Shown here piece after piece: positions 10,001 to 18,800 of a stretch of DNA of 27,396 nt. Below the pieces are notes generated by a model. That model did no database searches. It was given only the letters and a program-made list of their open reading frames with translations, and had not been told where the DNA came from. The position numbers and the translations under genes were made by a program. The stretch is from IMG/VR virus record IMGVR_UViG_3300028196_000067, positions 1 through 27,396 of that record; one strand, written 5' to 3'. Position 1 is the first letter of the stretch. Each line of letters opens with the position of its first letter. The stretch is from a virus.

Positions 10001-11298
10001 AATGTATAAACTCTCGCAACACCAATTACACTACCTCCATTAAGTCTATTTTTTAATTCAACAGTGTCATTTTCTTTTGGAGCACCAATAACATTATTAA
10101 CCCTTAACAAATGTCCCATCTCAAATGGAATATTTGCACTATTAACAGTTTCAGTATCTCTTGGTTTTTCTACGTCTACAGCAGTTTCTGCAGGTAAAGT
10201 AACATCATACCCATCAACATATGCTCTTCCAGAACTTACTTGTAGGCACATTAATCCGTCTGATGGAGTATTTCCTTGTTCTGTAGTTTCACCTTCTAAA
10301 TATAGTCCATCATTATCAATTTGATCATTTAATGAATTGAGTGCTTTAATATCAAACTCATCTACAGCATAATGACCAGATTCATCAAATGTTCTTTCCG
10401 CAATATAATCTCTTATTAAATTATATTGCGGTTTATTATCAATTTTTTTAATTTTTCCTTCATCTAATCTCAATATCTCTACAAAATCAGTATCTGTATT
10501 ATTAGATATTTCTTTCTTTGTAAGTGTTAATGCTATCTTTAATCTGTCTGCTCCTGGTGCTGCAAAATTAGTGAAACCACTTGCATTATCATACAAGGAT
10601 GAATCATCTTTTGCATTAACAATAGTTTCTGATATTTTTAGTCCTACTCTATATGAAGGAGTATTAGTATAATAGTCTAATATAAGTGTTTGCTTAGAAA
10701 CTTCTACAAATGTTCCTCTAATAAAGTAAACACCATTATCGATAAATGCTGCTGAACCAGTAGATATTGCATCTTCTGATATTAATGATGCAAATGCAGT
10801 ACCTGCTGTAATTGTAGTATTTCCATATGTAACATTTTCACTTGCAAATAATTGCTCCCCATCTTGGAAAGTATCCACTTCTGCATCGTCTCCGGATTCA
10901 CCATATTTTACATAAATTGTAATATCAGTTACTAGGTCATTATCAGATGTGAGTGCAACTTCTTGAATAGATGCTGTTACTCCCGAAAGTTGTCCCGTTA
11001 TTTTTTTCCCAATAAAATTTTTAATATAAACAGAGACATCTATACCTAAATTGATCTCATTTAATTTTACTGCAGAAAATTGATTATCAAAAGTTACAGA
11101 TCCTGGAAGAACCATAGATCCTTCTTTGAAAATATTTCCACCAAAAGACTCTACTTGATTTTGTAAGATGGACTGGAGAGTTGTTAATTCTCTAGCCTGA
11201 ACTGGATATCCTGGTTTAAATAAAACTTTATAAAAGTTTTTATCTCCATCAAAATCATCATAATATGGGCTTATATTTAAGTCTGTTTTTTGTGCCAT
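4003..11298 (-). CDS. Giant DUF4815-type baseplate/tail protein (2431 aa), probable wedge-fibre connector
   Basis: The N-terminus (ISPYYDDFDGDKNFYKVLFKPG, then VQARELTTLQSIL) and the VSSGRAYVDGYDV segment (~352-365) are hallmarks of DUF4815-type phage structural proteins. The RDIGQLEDRIENLERVTSLS segment (~1103-1125), predicted coiled coil, is also typical. Later blocks are IRSRNVSFFGRSLKP (~1340), DPLAQSFVV (~1600), an EVQIRTVELGIPT region (~1660) and a C-terminus ending in SDLRTIALA. Two Thr/Arg-rich stretches (~1262-1350 and ~1560-1600) separate these blocks. At least four GExxxGxSSG-type modules, GGxGY modules (~1850-1930) and one RGxxG module (~2028-2094) are interspersed. The gene lies 6 nt after gp8 and occupies the place of T4 genes 9-12, so it may link the wedge to tail fibres or form the baseplate periphery. 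That role is inference. No stop or frameshift interrupts its 7.3 kb. Confidence 0.75.
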   Translation of the reverse strand: MAQKTDLNISPYYDDFDGDKNFYKVLFKPGYPVQARELTTLQSILQNQVESFGGNIFKEGSMVLPGSVTFDNQFSAVKLNEINLGIDVSVYIKNFIGKKITGQLSGVTASIQEVALTSDNDLVTDITIYVKYGESGDDAEVDTFQDGEQLFASENVTYGNTTITAGTAFASLISEDAISTGSAAFIDNGVYFIRGTFVEVSKQTLILDYYTNTPSYRVGLKISETIVNAKDDSSLYDNASGFTNFAAPGADRLKIALTLTKKEISNNTDTDFVEILRLDEGKIKKIDNKPQYNLIRDYIAERTFDESGHYAVDEFDIKALNSLNDQIDNDGLYLEGETTEQGNTPSDGLMCLQVSSGRAYVDGYDVTLPAETAVDVEKPRDTETVNSANIPFEMGHLLRVNNVIGAPKENDTVELKNRLNGGSVIGVARVYTFNLTDAAYSGAATQWDLYLYDIQTYTNVTFNRSVTATEIPTSSFIKGKSSGASGFVVLGASASSLNLSQTSGTFVTGEKLIVNGIETALTIASFIQNTTDQIKAVTKSGVSGFPNFFADAVLSPKKFSNGITEVNIAGGSVTSPGKLFSGVKVNDVISVAQSSILKYNRITAVSSDLSTLTLGTISDVSGVFDGNPVITDGDYTANLRVPKIRNSENGYLYANLPESNISSVDLSNSQLLISKQIEVNINDVELELNQSNTGLTSSFYETFDQERYSIHYNGGGIGTITSDAFTLTGGGTGIAVTNLNSSGGNSIVNVTLKKNGIQSKIKKFTRSAVKVVNLSKLAQSGSASSISINDGLTYNQYYGLRVQDDQISLNVPDVAKVLVVYESTNTANPILDAIEFSSISNVATDAIIGENIIGSESGTVARVVTNNSSTPSSGDANKLGVVYLNQNTFIAGETVTFEESNIISTIQSITLGEYNNVTDNFVLDGGQKNEYYDYSRLIRTTDSEPSKRLLVIFDHYIVPASDTGDVFTVLSYDADRFLNDIPTIGPKNVRASDTLDFRPRVANYSSTTASPFDFGSRDFSAIVDPHLKPGESSLIGFDFYLPRIDKLYLDKFENLIVSKGVSAKDPKASPSNDQSLMELATITLPPYLYDPDNVSISLVDNRRYTMRDIGQLEDRIENLERVTSLSLLEVSTEALRIEDEDGNNRFKSGFFVDNFVDGNLSDQNLTSADISEGELRPRLILNSLNQRVLPSTEISEEDLDLTTNFDLLDPNIQKTGNVVTLKYDSIGWLEQPLATRVENVNPFHVIEYVGNVKLSPANDFWIRTIYIPPSVQNITRRTINVVRNTIRNTITLSPIRIETGSGTRVTETRRTETNTSSRVQTSTSSRTRVNVRSRDVLISSGDDQYIRSRNVSFFGRSLKPLTKHYQFLDNHSNVSFIPKLLEISNSISLNTPGVLQGSFKSGETIKVYKEDREIGRFRLAKSNHKEGPFSSPSRTYNINPYARKENLPSSYSQSSKTINIDLNSLSSEAQGKFFGYVTKGAKIVGQSSGAIAYVKDLRLITDNYGDLYGSFFIKNPHTNPAPNPRILTGKKTYLLTSSSTNEKPLPGSKLISTGQGSYSAVGTLLTRQIQTTVTTTIETTIRRTTILTTTQREIVRARRDDPLAQSFVVGRDIDAPDLNGFSSDDKGVVLTELDLYFANKPAGSAPLEVQIRTVELGIPTLILVGESKTLYPDQITTSKTGEIATRVTFDEPKYLAPGNEYAVVLIAPTSDEYEVWIAKMGEKTVNTQSLPDAEAVIYTKQFALGSLFKSQNGSIWTPTQKLDLKFKLYKAKFTANTGIAHFGNPPLDQSNGYVNNLLTNPLGSLPKTTTVGVATFTDAATIGILATGRKIAGSIPNSYGYIEYAGGPASGITTTNGGVNYTTQSNRPTTNINGGNGSGLEFTIGSVDGNGAITSLTKTANGTGYEVGDVVTITSNTTGRDALITISAINGRDTLYLTNVQGEVGAGNAFPIGVGVSYYDTDTTIVSLASTITRITEGTGTNSGNYLEVSHFNHGMYANNNKLKLTGVESDISPSILTANLLSTGSDTIFVKNSSVFETFEGLPVSASNPGYVKVGDEVISYQTAVSNELRTLSRGIEGIVQSHEINSKVQKYEFNGVSLRRINNVIYDISDIGIDSNGYYVEIDRSATYGVNRSADTATLPQLSFNRQFVGGGNNVYATENIQFNSVNPRFFIQAPGDSTSVSAVIRTTTGTSIDGTETSFQLLNEVEPVELNSFNNLKSTRIVCSRVNELQQPAFNNVSGRRSFTTAVTLNSTDENLSPIINLENSTIEFASNYLNRPVTNFATDSRVNSILDDPHSAIYVSDTIGLSKPASSLKVILGAYRPASSDIRVLYSLVRDDSSEIEQEFELFPGHENLEATSDGGFRVIDPSLNNGKSDVKVPASSANQFLEYEFSADNLGEFSGYSIKIIMSGTDQANAPIISDLRTIALA

Positions 11299-11304
11299 CT
11301 TTTT

Positions 11305-12816
11305 TTAGAATTCCAGAATAATTTTGATGTCTTCTTTTTGTCTAGAGTCTCTCTGAACTTCGGGTCGGTTGTCAATATAAATTATATTCCCCGTCTTTTT
11401 ATTTATCTCCGGATTTGCAAGACCATTTGTAAAAGTAACACCTAAGTTTATTTGTTTATTATTAACAACTACAACACTACCGTTTAGATTTGCAATACTT
11501 GCAGAACCTCCACTAGTATTAAATGTGATATCATTAGTAGAATCGAATGCTATTACATCCGTTGTACTGTTACTAAGTGTTTGGTCTACGTTATTTCCAA
11601 AACATAATGATCTGTCTTGATAATACTTCAAAACTTTAGTATCTTTATCAAATGATGCTACATATCCTTTTGCTCCAGATACATTTTGAGTTATTTGTTC
11701 ACCAATAGTTACATTTCTAGACTCTGATAGTCCGATACCAGAAAGAGATGAGAATGTATTTCCAGTAAAAGTTACTCCTGCTCCAGAAAATGTTTCGGGA
11801 TTTTTTATAATACCAACTTGAGCAAATTTAGTGTCTATTGGAAAATCTTTAGTTGAATCATCGAATCTTGCATACATTAATACTTTATCTGTTCCCAACT
11901 CCTCATAAATGTTATAACCATGGCCTTTTGATGGAGGAATTATGGGTATTAATTTTGCAGTATCAGTGGGGGAAGATTTGGGTAGGTTGAGAATTCCATA
12001 AGTATATCCTTTTCCACCATTTGTCACCGTAATATCGGTTATTGTACCTGCACTATCTGTCGTAATTGAAACTGTACCTCCCGTCCCATCTCCTAAAATA
12101 TCTGCGGTCGTACCTGTAGTGTATCCTGATCCACCATCTTCGATATATATTACCTTTATTTGATTGTCATTAGTATCAGAGTTTCCTCCTTCTCTAATAG
12201 TTTGAATATCAGAATCTGTTGTAGTTAACCAATCGTTAGGAACTGTAATATACTCTGTAGAATCAAATTTGATTACATCTGATGGAAGAATAGTGAATAG
12301 ATATTTCCATCTATATCCATCAGACCCTGCAACAGATGGTTCTACATCTGTATGTGTTGGTTCTATTGTCGATCCTGTAACAGTAGGATTGGATCCAGAA
12401 GAACCATTGTCTATACAAATATAAACTTTAAATTCACTTGTAATAATATAATAATTTGTATCATATAATCTTACCGTTTTGGATACAGGTGCTTCATTTC
12501 CTTGACGATAATCATGCCTATACATGTCATAAGGAGTATTTGCGACCCATTCAACCTTTCTTATAACTCTTCTGGCATTTTCTGCAGTAATTTTCTTACC
12601 AAACAAACTAGTATCTCTATAATGAGACAAATATTGAAAATTATCTACAGGATTATTAGTTGTACTTGTATTCCAATTGTCGGTTCTTCCAAATCCAACT
12701 GATCCTGGAGTTGGATTTGATAACCCCAAGAAAGCATAGTAAGAATTATTACTGATAGACTCTACAAAAGAACCAGCATTCAATATTCTAAATTGATCTG
12801 TTACGAATGCGGACAT
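11305..12816 (-). CDS. gp8: gp8 baseplate wedge protein
   Basis: This 503-residue protein matches T4 gp8 (334 residues) at both ends. The N-terminal part has an FRILNAGSFVESI...YYAFLGLSNP region. An SDGYRWKYLFTILPSD block (~168-183) matches T4's DGYVWEYLFEIPPD, followed by EYITVPNDW beside T4's EYIVVPWP. The C-terminus GNIIYIDNRPEVQ...EDIKIILEF matches T4's GEMIYMENRPPI...EEINILFTF. In T4, gp8 dimers bind gp7 and gp10 in the wedge. The extra length comes from two GGxGY beta modules (about residues 226 and 264) and a GExxxxxSGAKG module (~370-400) inserted between the conserved ends. The gene has its own late promoter 18 nt upstream. The ribosome binding site is not obvious. Confidence 0.9.
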   Translation of the reverse strand: MSAFVTDQFRILNAGSFVESISNNSYYAFLGLSNPTPGSVGFGRTDNWNTSTTNNPVDNFQYLSHYRDTSLFGKKITAENARRVIRKVEWVANTPYDMYRHDYRQGNEAPVSKTVRLYDTNYYIITSEFKVYICIDNGSSGSNPTVTGSTIEPTHTDVEPSVAGSDGYRWKYLFTILPSDVIKFDSTEYITVPNDWLTTTDSDIQTIREGGNSDTNDNQIKVIYIEDGGSGYTTGTTADILGDGTGGTVSITTDSAGTITDITVTNGGKGYTYGILNLPKSSPTDTAKLIPIIPPSKGHGYNIYEELGTDKVLMYARFDDSTKDFPIDTKFAQVGIIKNPETFSGAGVTFTGNTFSSLSGIGLSESRNVTIGEQITQNVSGAKGYVASFDKDTKVLKYYQDRSLCFGNNVDQTLSNSTTDVIAFDSTNDITFNTSGGSASIANLNGSVVVVNNKQINLGVTFTNGLANPEINKKTGNIIYIDNRPEVQRDSRQKEDIKIILEF

Positions 12817-12834
12817 ATTAATAGTTTTTTTATA

Positions 12835-12842
12835 TATTTATA
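12835..12842 (-). promoter_or_regulatory. T4-type late promoter (TATAAATA) for gp8
   Basis: An exact TATAAATA on the minus strand ends 18 nt before the gp8 ATG, in the 45-bp gap between gp7 and gp8. The expected leader is only about 12 nt and A-rich, with no clear Shine-Dalgarno. Confidence 0.8.
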
Positions 12843-12861
12843 AGACAATTTTAGTTTTCAA

Positions 12862-15800
12862 TTATACTTCTCTTTTAGGTAATGCTCCAGTTTTTCTAAT
12901 ACCAATACCTCTTCTTTGGATTGTTGGATATGTTGTCAATCCAGATACGGTATTTCCAGTAACTCCGATTGATATTGGATTTGTAGATCTTGTTCCTCCT
13001 TCCAATAATCCCCATGAGTATTTCCCAACGGGATTTAATGCACTTCCAGTAGTTCCAAGACCAACTATATTAGAATTTGAATCTACATTACATGTAATAA
13101 TTCCAATTGTAGTTCCAGCACCTGTATTATTGGACCAAGAAGAAACATAATAAACATTGTCCAAGAAATTAGTTCCAATTCCAACAACTGCAGAATTTGA
13201 ATCATCAATTGAGGTGACTCCACTACCAATTTGAGTATCATAGATATAAATTGGATAACCCGTCGATAGTCCAGTAAAGTTATTACTGTCAATCAATGTA
13301 AATTGAAGTGCTAAAGGAACACCAACTCCAGATGCTGTTGTAATACCAGTTACAATTCCAGAGAAACCTTCAATATTACTAAATCCTGTGATTTTTTCAA
13401 TAGAACCTGAAGATGCTGTAGAAATTCCATTAATAATAACCGCATCTAATGGAGTAGAAGAATCGGTATATCCATTATCAGTTTCATAATTAAATAATTC
13501 TACATTATCGACAAATATTTTAGTATCTGTTGTGGATACATCTTTAATAATTCTTGCAGTCGGGAAGATTAAAGGTTCTAGTACATCTCTTGATTTATAA
13601 ACATATTGGCCATTAATTTTCTTATCTGTTTTTTGCTTAGTCCAAGAAAGAGGTTTGTAATTAGATTCATCAACTCCTAATCCAGCATATCGATTAGTTT
13701 CCAATTTATCAGAAGTAGTTATGTTATAAACTGTTCTTTCATCTTGTGTTATTGTATTTGGATAGATATTGTTACTTATTACTTGAACAACATCACCAGT
13801 TTCTATAGTTGGTATGATATTATCTACAAGTATAGTATCAGTCCCATCAACACCTCTATAGAAGTAAATTTCAATTTCTTCTTCTGGTGACGGTGCTCTT
13901 GTAAATGCAAATGATGTTCCGCCTTCAAAAATGTAATTTTCCACAGGTTTTTGTAATATACCATTAACAAAAATTATAAGAATATTATTAATATTTTTTT
14001 CAATAGGAGAATTTTCTTTAGGTTCAAAACTTAAAAGTTCTGAATTGTAATTGAGTGGGAATCTAACTCTTGATCCATCTTGCAGGTTTTGTATAGAATC
14101 AATATAATCAAGTTCACCAAATTCCCAAGCAGCAAAATTATCAGAGTAAGTATCAACCACTGTAATCTCAAAATCTGATATTGGAGAAGATAAAGAACCA
14201 TCAGTGACTAATCCAACTGGTTTGAATACATCACCTCTTCTGAAATTATATCCTGGTCTTGAGAATTTAACTTCACTTACCTCGAATAAAGTAGATCCTA
14301 TTCCCGTAGATCCACTAACTTTTAAATCTACTAATAATCCATTACCAGTATCAGTTGTTGCTCCAATTCCCAATCTAGAAACACCGACCACGGGTAGATT
14401 TTTATATGATGGGTCTGAAACAAATATTTCTGGATTACTATATCCAGTTCCTCCACCAACAACATTGAATGATAAAGTTCCTCCAACACCAATATTTGCC
14501 GTAATTGTTGCTGCAGCACCAGAATGTCCACTTTCATATACAGATATTCCGATGGAAACTAAACCATTATATCCAGAACCATGTCCTGTCGTTCCTAGTC
14601 CAACAGATACAATAGAACCTCCAGCACCAACAACAGCAGTCACAGAAGCACCTACAAGTGGTGCAAACCCAAGTCCAGGTGTAGATCCATATGAAACTAT
14701 AATTCCACCCCTAGGAACTTCATTTGCATTAATATCATAATCAGAAGTCACATATTGAAGAGGATTGTCTAGTCTAGTAATTCCAGAAAATTCTACAGTT
14801 GATATTCCTGCACTGGAGTCTTCTAAGATTTGATAATTAAATCTTGTCGGATTATTATCAGTTTTGGGTGATTGATAAATGTTATTAATGAATACTAAAC
14901 CACTTGCACCTTCTGTTCCAATTCCTGTAGTATTTGCACCACCAACTTTCAGAGTAAATGTTCTTCCAATTCCAGTAAATTCATCAGACAAATCGTCATA
15001 GACTTTGTTATTTTCATAATCAGATTTAAAAAATACTCTACCACTAAATGAAGAAGTGTCAAAGTCTAAATTATTTTTTGTTTTTGAGATTTGTGAATTA
15101 CCTCTTGGTGCTTCTGTGAAATAAATTTCACTATCTTCAATATTAAACGATCCTTTATAGATTCTTACTAAGGTGGAATCTGTATGAGTTGATGCAGAAG
15201 AACCTACAAATCCTCTCTTGACCTCAACTAAATTTATACTCCCTTCATTTGTAATCGGTCCTACATTGGTTGTTCCTAATCCAACACTAGTGACACCCAT
15301 GTATTCATCATCAACTTTCAATATATCTCTTGGATTTATTGTTGAAATACCACTTAGTGATACAATACTTCTACTATTGTTTAGAGAACCACCAACATTT
15401 CCACTCAAAGTATGTGTAATCTTAGTGGGTGCTATTGGATATTGAACCAATTCATCGACAGTTAAGATACACTTGGTGTTTCTCTCTTTCATAGTGAATC
15501 TATGAGCATTTCCTTCTCCAAGGGAAGTAAATGTTGTTCCAATTCCAGCAGCTGCTGCTGTAGTTGTTATTGCTACTTTAAAAGTATTTTCAGTTAATTT
15601 GATAGCATAAACTGTAGATGGAAGTTCTCCACCAGGAGTAACTACTGCACTAGTTCCAACACCAACGATTGTAGAGTTTGGAGTATATATTAATTCTTCT
15701 CCAGTAACAAAAAAGTGATTCTGGATTGTAAAAGTTCCAGTAGATGCATCCAGTGCAGATGAATTTGGATTAAATTTTTTGGAGAAAATTGGAATGCCAT

Positions 15801-18800
15801 TATCAGTTAATTCGAAACTGTCTTTATTAATTCTACTAAGATTAATAGCATTATAGAATTTTTCATCAATACTTTCAGTTACAGTACCATAAGATAAATC
15901 TAAAGGTTCATTAACAGTGTCTACTTCAGAATAGAATGATTTGCTGAATACTTCAATATCAATTTGACCTGTTTGATTTGCATCTGGGAAGAATTTGAGC
16001 ATTAAATTGCTTCCAGATATTTCTCCTCCAAATGTTCCAATACCAGCAGCATCATCTAAAACATCATCATTAGATGCTGAAAGGAAAGGCAATTGTTGAG
16101 TATAAACATCAGTCTGATCGGAGACCATCATAACTTGATGAAGTGCTTTTGTAGAACCAATACTTACTTGAATTAATGATTTGGATGCATTAAATAAAGT
16201 TTTATCTAAAGTTTGAACTGTTGTGGAAGAAGCACCCACCGTAGTATAATATCTCGAATCATATATTATACTTCTTTCTTGCCCATCAAATTGAGCTGAA
16301 GATTTAAATCTATATGTACCAATTCCAGTAGATGTTGTTCCAAATCCAACAATATTAGTTTTTATCTTAAGTTCATCGGAAGAAGTATTTTCATGTGTTA
16401 TAGATAAAATTCCACTATCTACATTAGAATAAAAAGTTCCTATTTGATTTCCTGTTGAAGAACTCAAAACATTACTATCAATATAATATTCTGACATGTA
16501 AGAATTTGTTCCAGCAATAGAAACATACAATCTCACATAATTCATATCGTTAGTAACTGTATTAGTTACCTGTGCATTAACATAAAGAGATTCAAAATTA
16601 TTAGAATTTAAAGAAATAATTGTTGTAGTTCCAATTCCCACACTAGTATTTTCTATATCTACAGAACCTGTCAAATTGACAAAACCTATAGACTGTGTTC
16701 CAACACCAGATAAATTTGTATTGAATATTTGTTTAATTACTTTTAGATCGTAATTTGTATTCAATGCATCATTAGGAACGAATCGTAAGAAAGTTTTTTC
16801 ATTTCCGTCTGTAAATAAGTCAAAAATACCATAATTAAATTCTTGTCCAGATATGGACTCATTTTCAATAATGACTGATTCTAATTTATTTTTTAAAATA
16901 GTAATATCTGTTAACTGAAATTCGGTATCATCTTCACTAGACACTCTTAATAAGTAATTAAAATATGTTCTACTATCAAGTTCGTCTACTAATAAAAATT
17001 CTGTAGATTCGGATTCTGAGTTTGAGAATTGATTTTGAAGATCATCAATTGTTAATACATTAATATTTTTTAATTCTGTATAATTAGTGAGTTTTTTAGT
17101 TTTTAATTTTAAAAATTTTGATTTTGAATCTACGACATCGATATCAATAACATTATCAAAATTATTAATAGTGTCTACTCTTTTCTCATCAATTACATCA
17201 TAAATTATAGTAATTCCATCATTAGTAGTTGTTAAACCTGCATTAGTGTTTGAAGATATTCCAGTATCTGCAAAATTCTTTAGTCCACTTGTATGAACTA
17301 AACTTTCTACTGGAGATTGTTGATCTCTATATGTTATTGAACTCTTTACGGAATATGATAGATTTTGATAATAGTTATTGTCTGGAGTGACCTGAAAATC
17401 TTCACTTAATTTTCCAGTTTCAGTATCCCAACCAATATCCTTTATATTAGAGTATCCAACACCAAATGTTCCTTCATTTAAATTTAAAGACTTAATTGTT
17501 GCGACAGTGCCAGATTCATTTCCAGTAACAACTTCACCTATTGACAACTCATATGATCCAGAAACTTTTAAAGAATCTCCATCACTTTCTGTAACTTCCA
17601 AGTCTTTTATTATCTGATTTGAAGATAAAGTTTCTCCAATAAAAAATTTGGATGGTTCTTGAACTACCTTAAAAGTAGGGTAATCATTTTTATTGATTAT
17701 AACTCCACTAAAATTTTGAATTGTTTTTGCAATTCCAGTATTTGTAGTGAATTCAGATACACCAATGGAGACTGTATCATTAATTCCCGCAGTGCTATAC
17801 CCCCTTACCTTAAAGAATTTGTATCCATAATCAGAAGAATTGAATCCATCTCCATCAGAACTGTATTTTATAATACCTTCAATGAATACTTCATCTCCAA
17901 CAGCAAATGGAGGGGTATTAAAAGTATTTCCAATACCAGGAGTTGATATTATACATGTGAAAATACCGGTATTTGATGATTCTACCTTTTCAATCGCAAC
18001 GCCATTGTTATTATTTGTTGCAAAAACTTCTACTGTTTCATCAGGTAAACCTTTTGGTTGTATTTTAATATCTAAAGAAGAAATTGCAGATCCTGTTATT
18101 TTTGGTTCAATTAATCCAGAATTTATTACATTTCTTGTTGTGGGATTGATGAAAGTAATAAATGGTGCAGATACATAACCCTCTCCTCCACTAATTATTG
18201 ATATCTGACTTAATGTATTTGAATCTTTTGTTACAATGTTTGGGGAAACATTGACCTTAGGTCTTAAAGTTTTATCCGAAGAATAGGTAAATCTATTATT
18301 GATGACTCTACTTTCTTTTATAGAACCTACATCTATAGATTTTGCGTTTACGATTAAATCTACTCCAGAAACAGAATTTGTAGACTTCAAAGAAGGCAAT
18401 TTTTTATATCCAATTCCTGAAGATATAATACTTAAGGACTTAACTGGACCAGATGCTGAAGTTGATAATGTTGAATAATCTAATATATCACACTCTGTTG
18501 AACCATAAGAAAGTTTTTCTGGTTTTTTGTTGATATTTACATTGAACGTTGTTGCAGCAACACCACTAATAGTGTATGAGTTATTATAGTCACTATTAAC
18601 ATACTTAATACTCGAATAGTTACTAACATCAGTATCAGATTTAATTAATACTCCATCTTTTTCTAAAGTATAGAATAATTCTTCAATTTGTGAGGTATAA
18701 TCTAATGTAAGAGTTGCTGTAGATGTTACTCCAACAGTTCCCACTCCAGATATACTGAAAGTATTTGTGGAACCAGTAGAAACAAATTCATTATTGAACT

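Noticed and set aside
4003-11298. Calling the 2431-residue protein T4 gp10
   Set aside because: Its place fits, but I see no T4 gp10 motifs; the DUF4815-type N-terminus and central blocks are better supported.
12817-12861. Terminator between gp7 and gp8
   Set aside because: The 45-bp gap is A/T-rich but I see no stable inverted repeat; only the late promoter is supported.
13083-14537. Short minus-strand frames (13083-13292 and 14331-14537) inside gp7
   Set aside because: They are in another frame of an intact gene with Leu/Ile-rich products typical of AT-rich shadows.
14204-14740. Plus-strand open frame of 178 codons opposite gp7
   Set aside because: The very Pro-rich sequence is what the complement of GGxGY and GIGT repeats gives. 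No promoter or family supports it.
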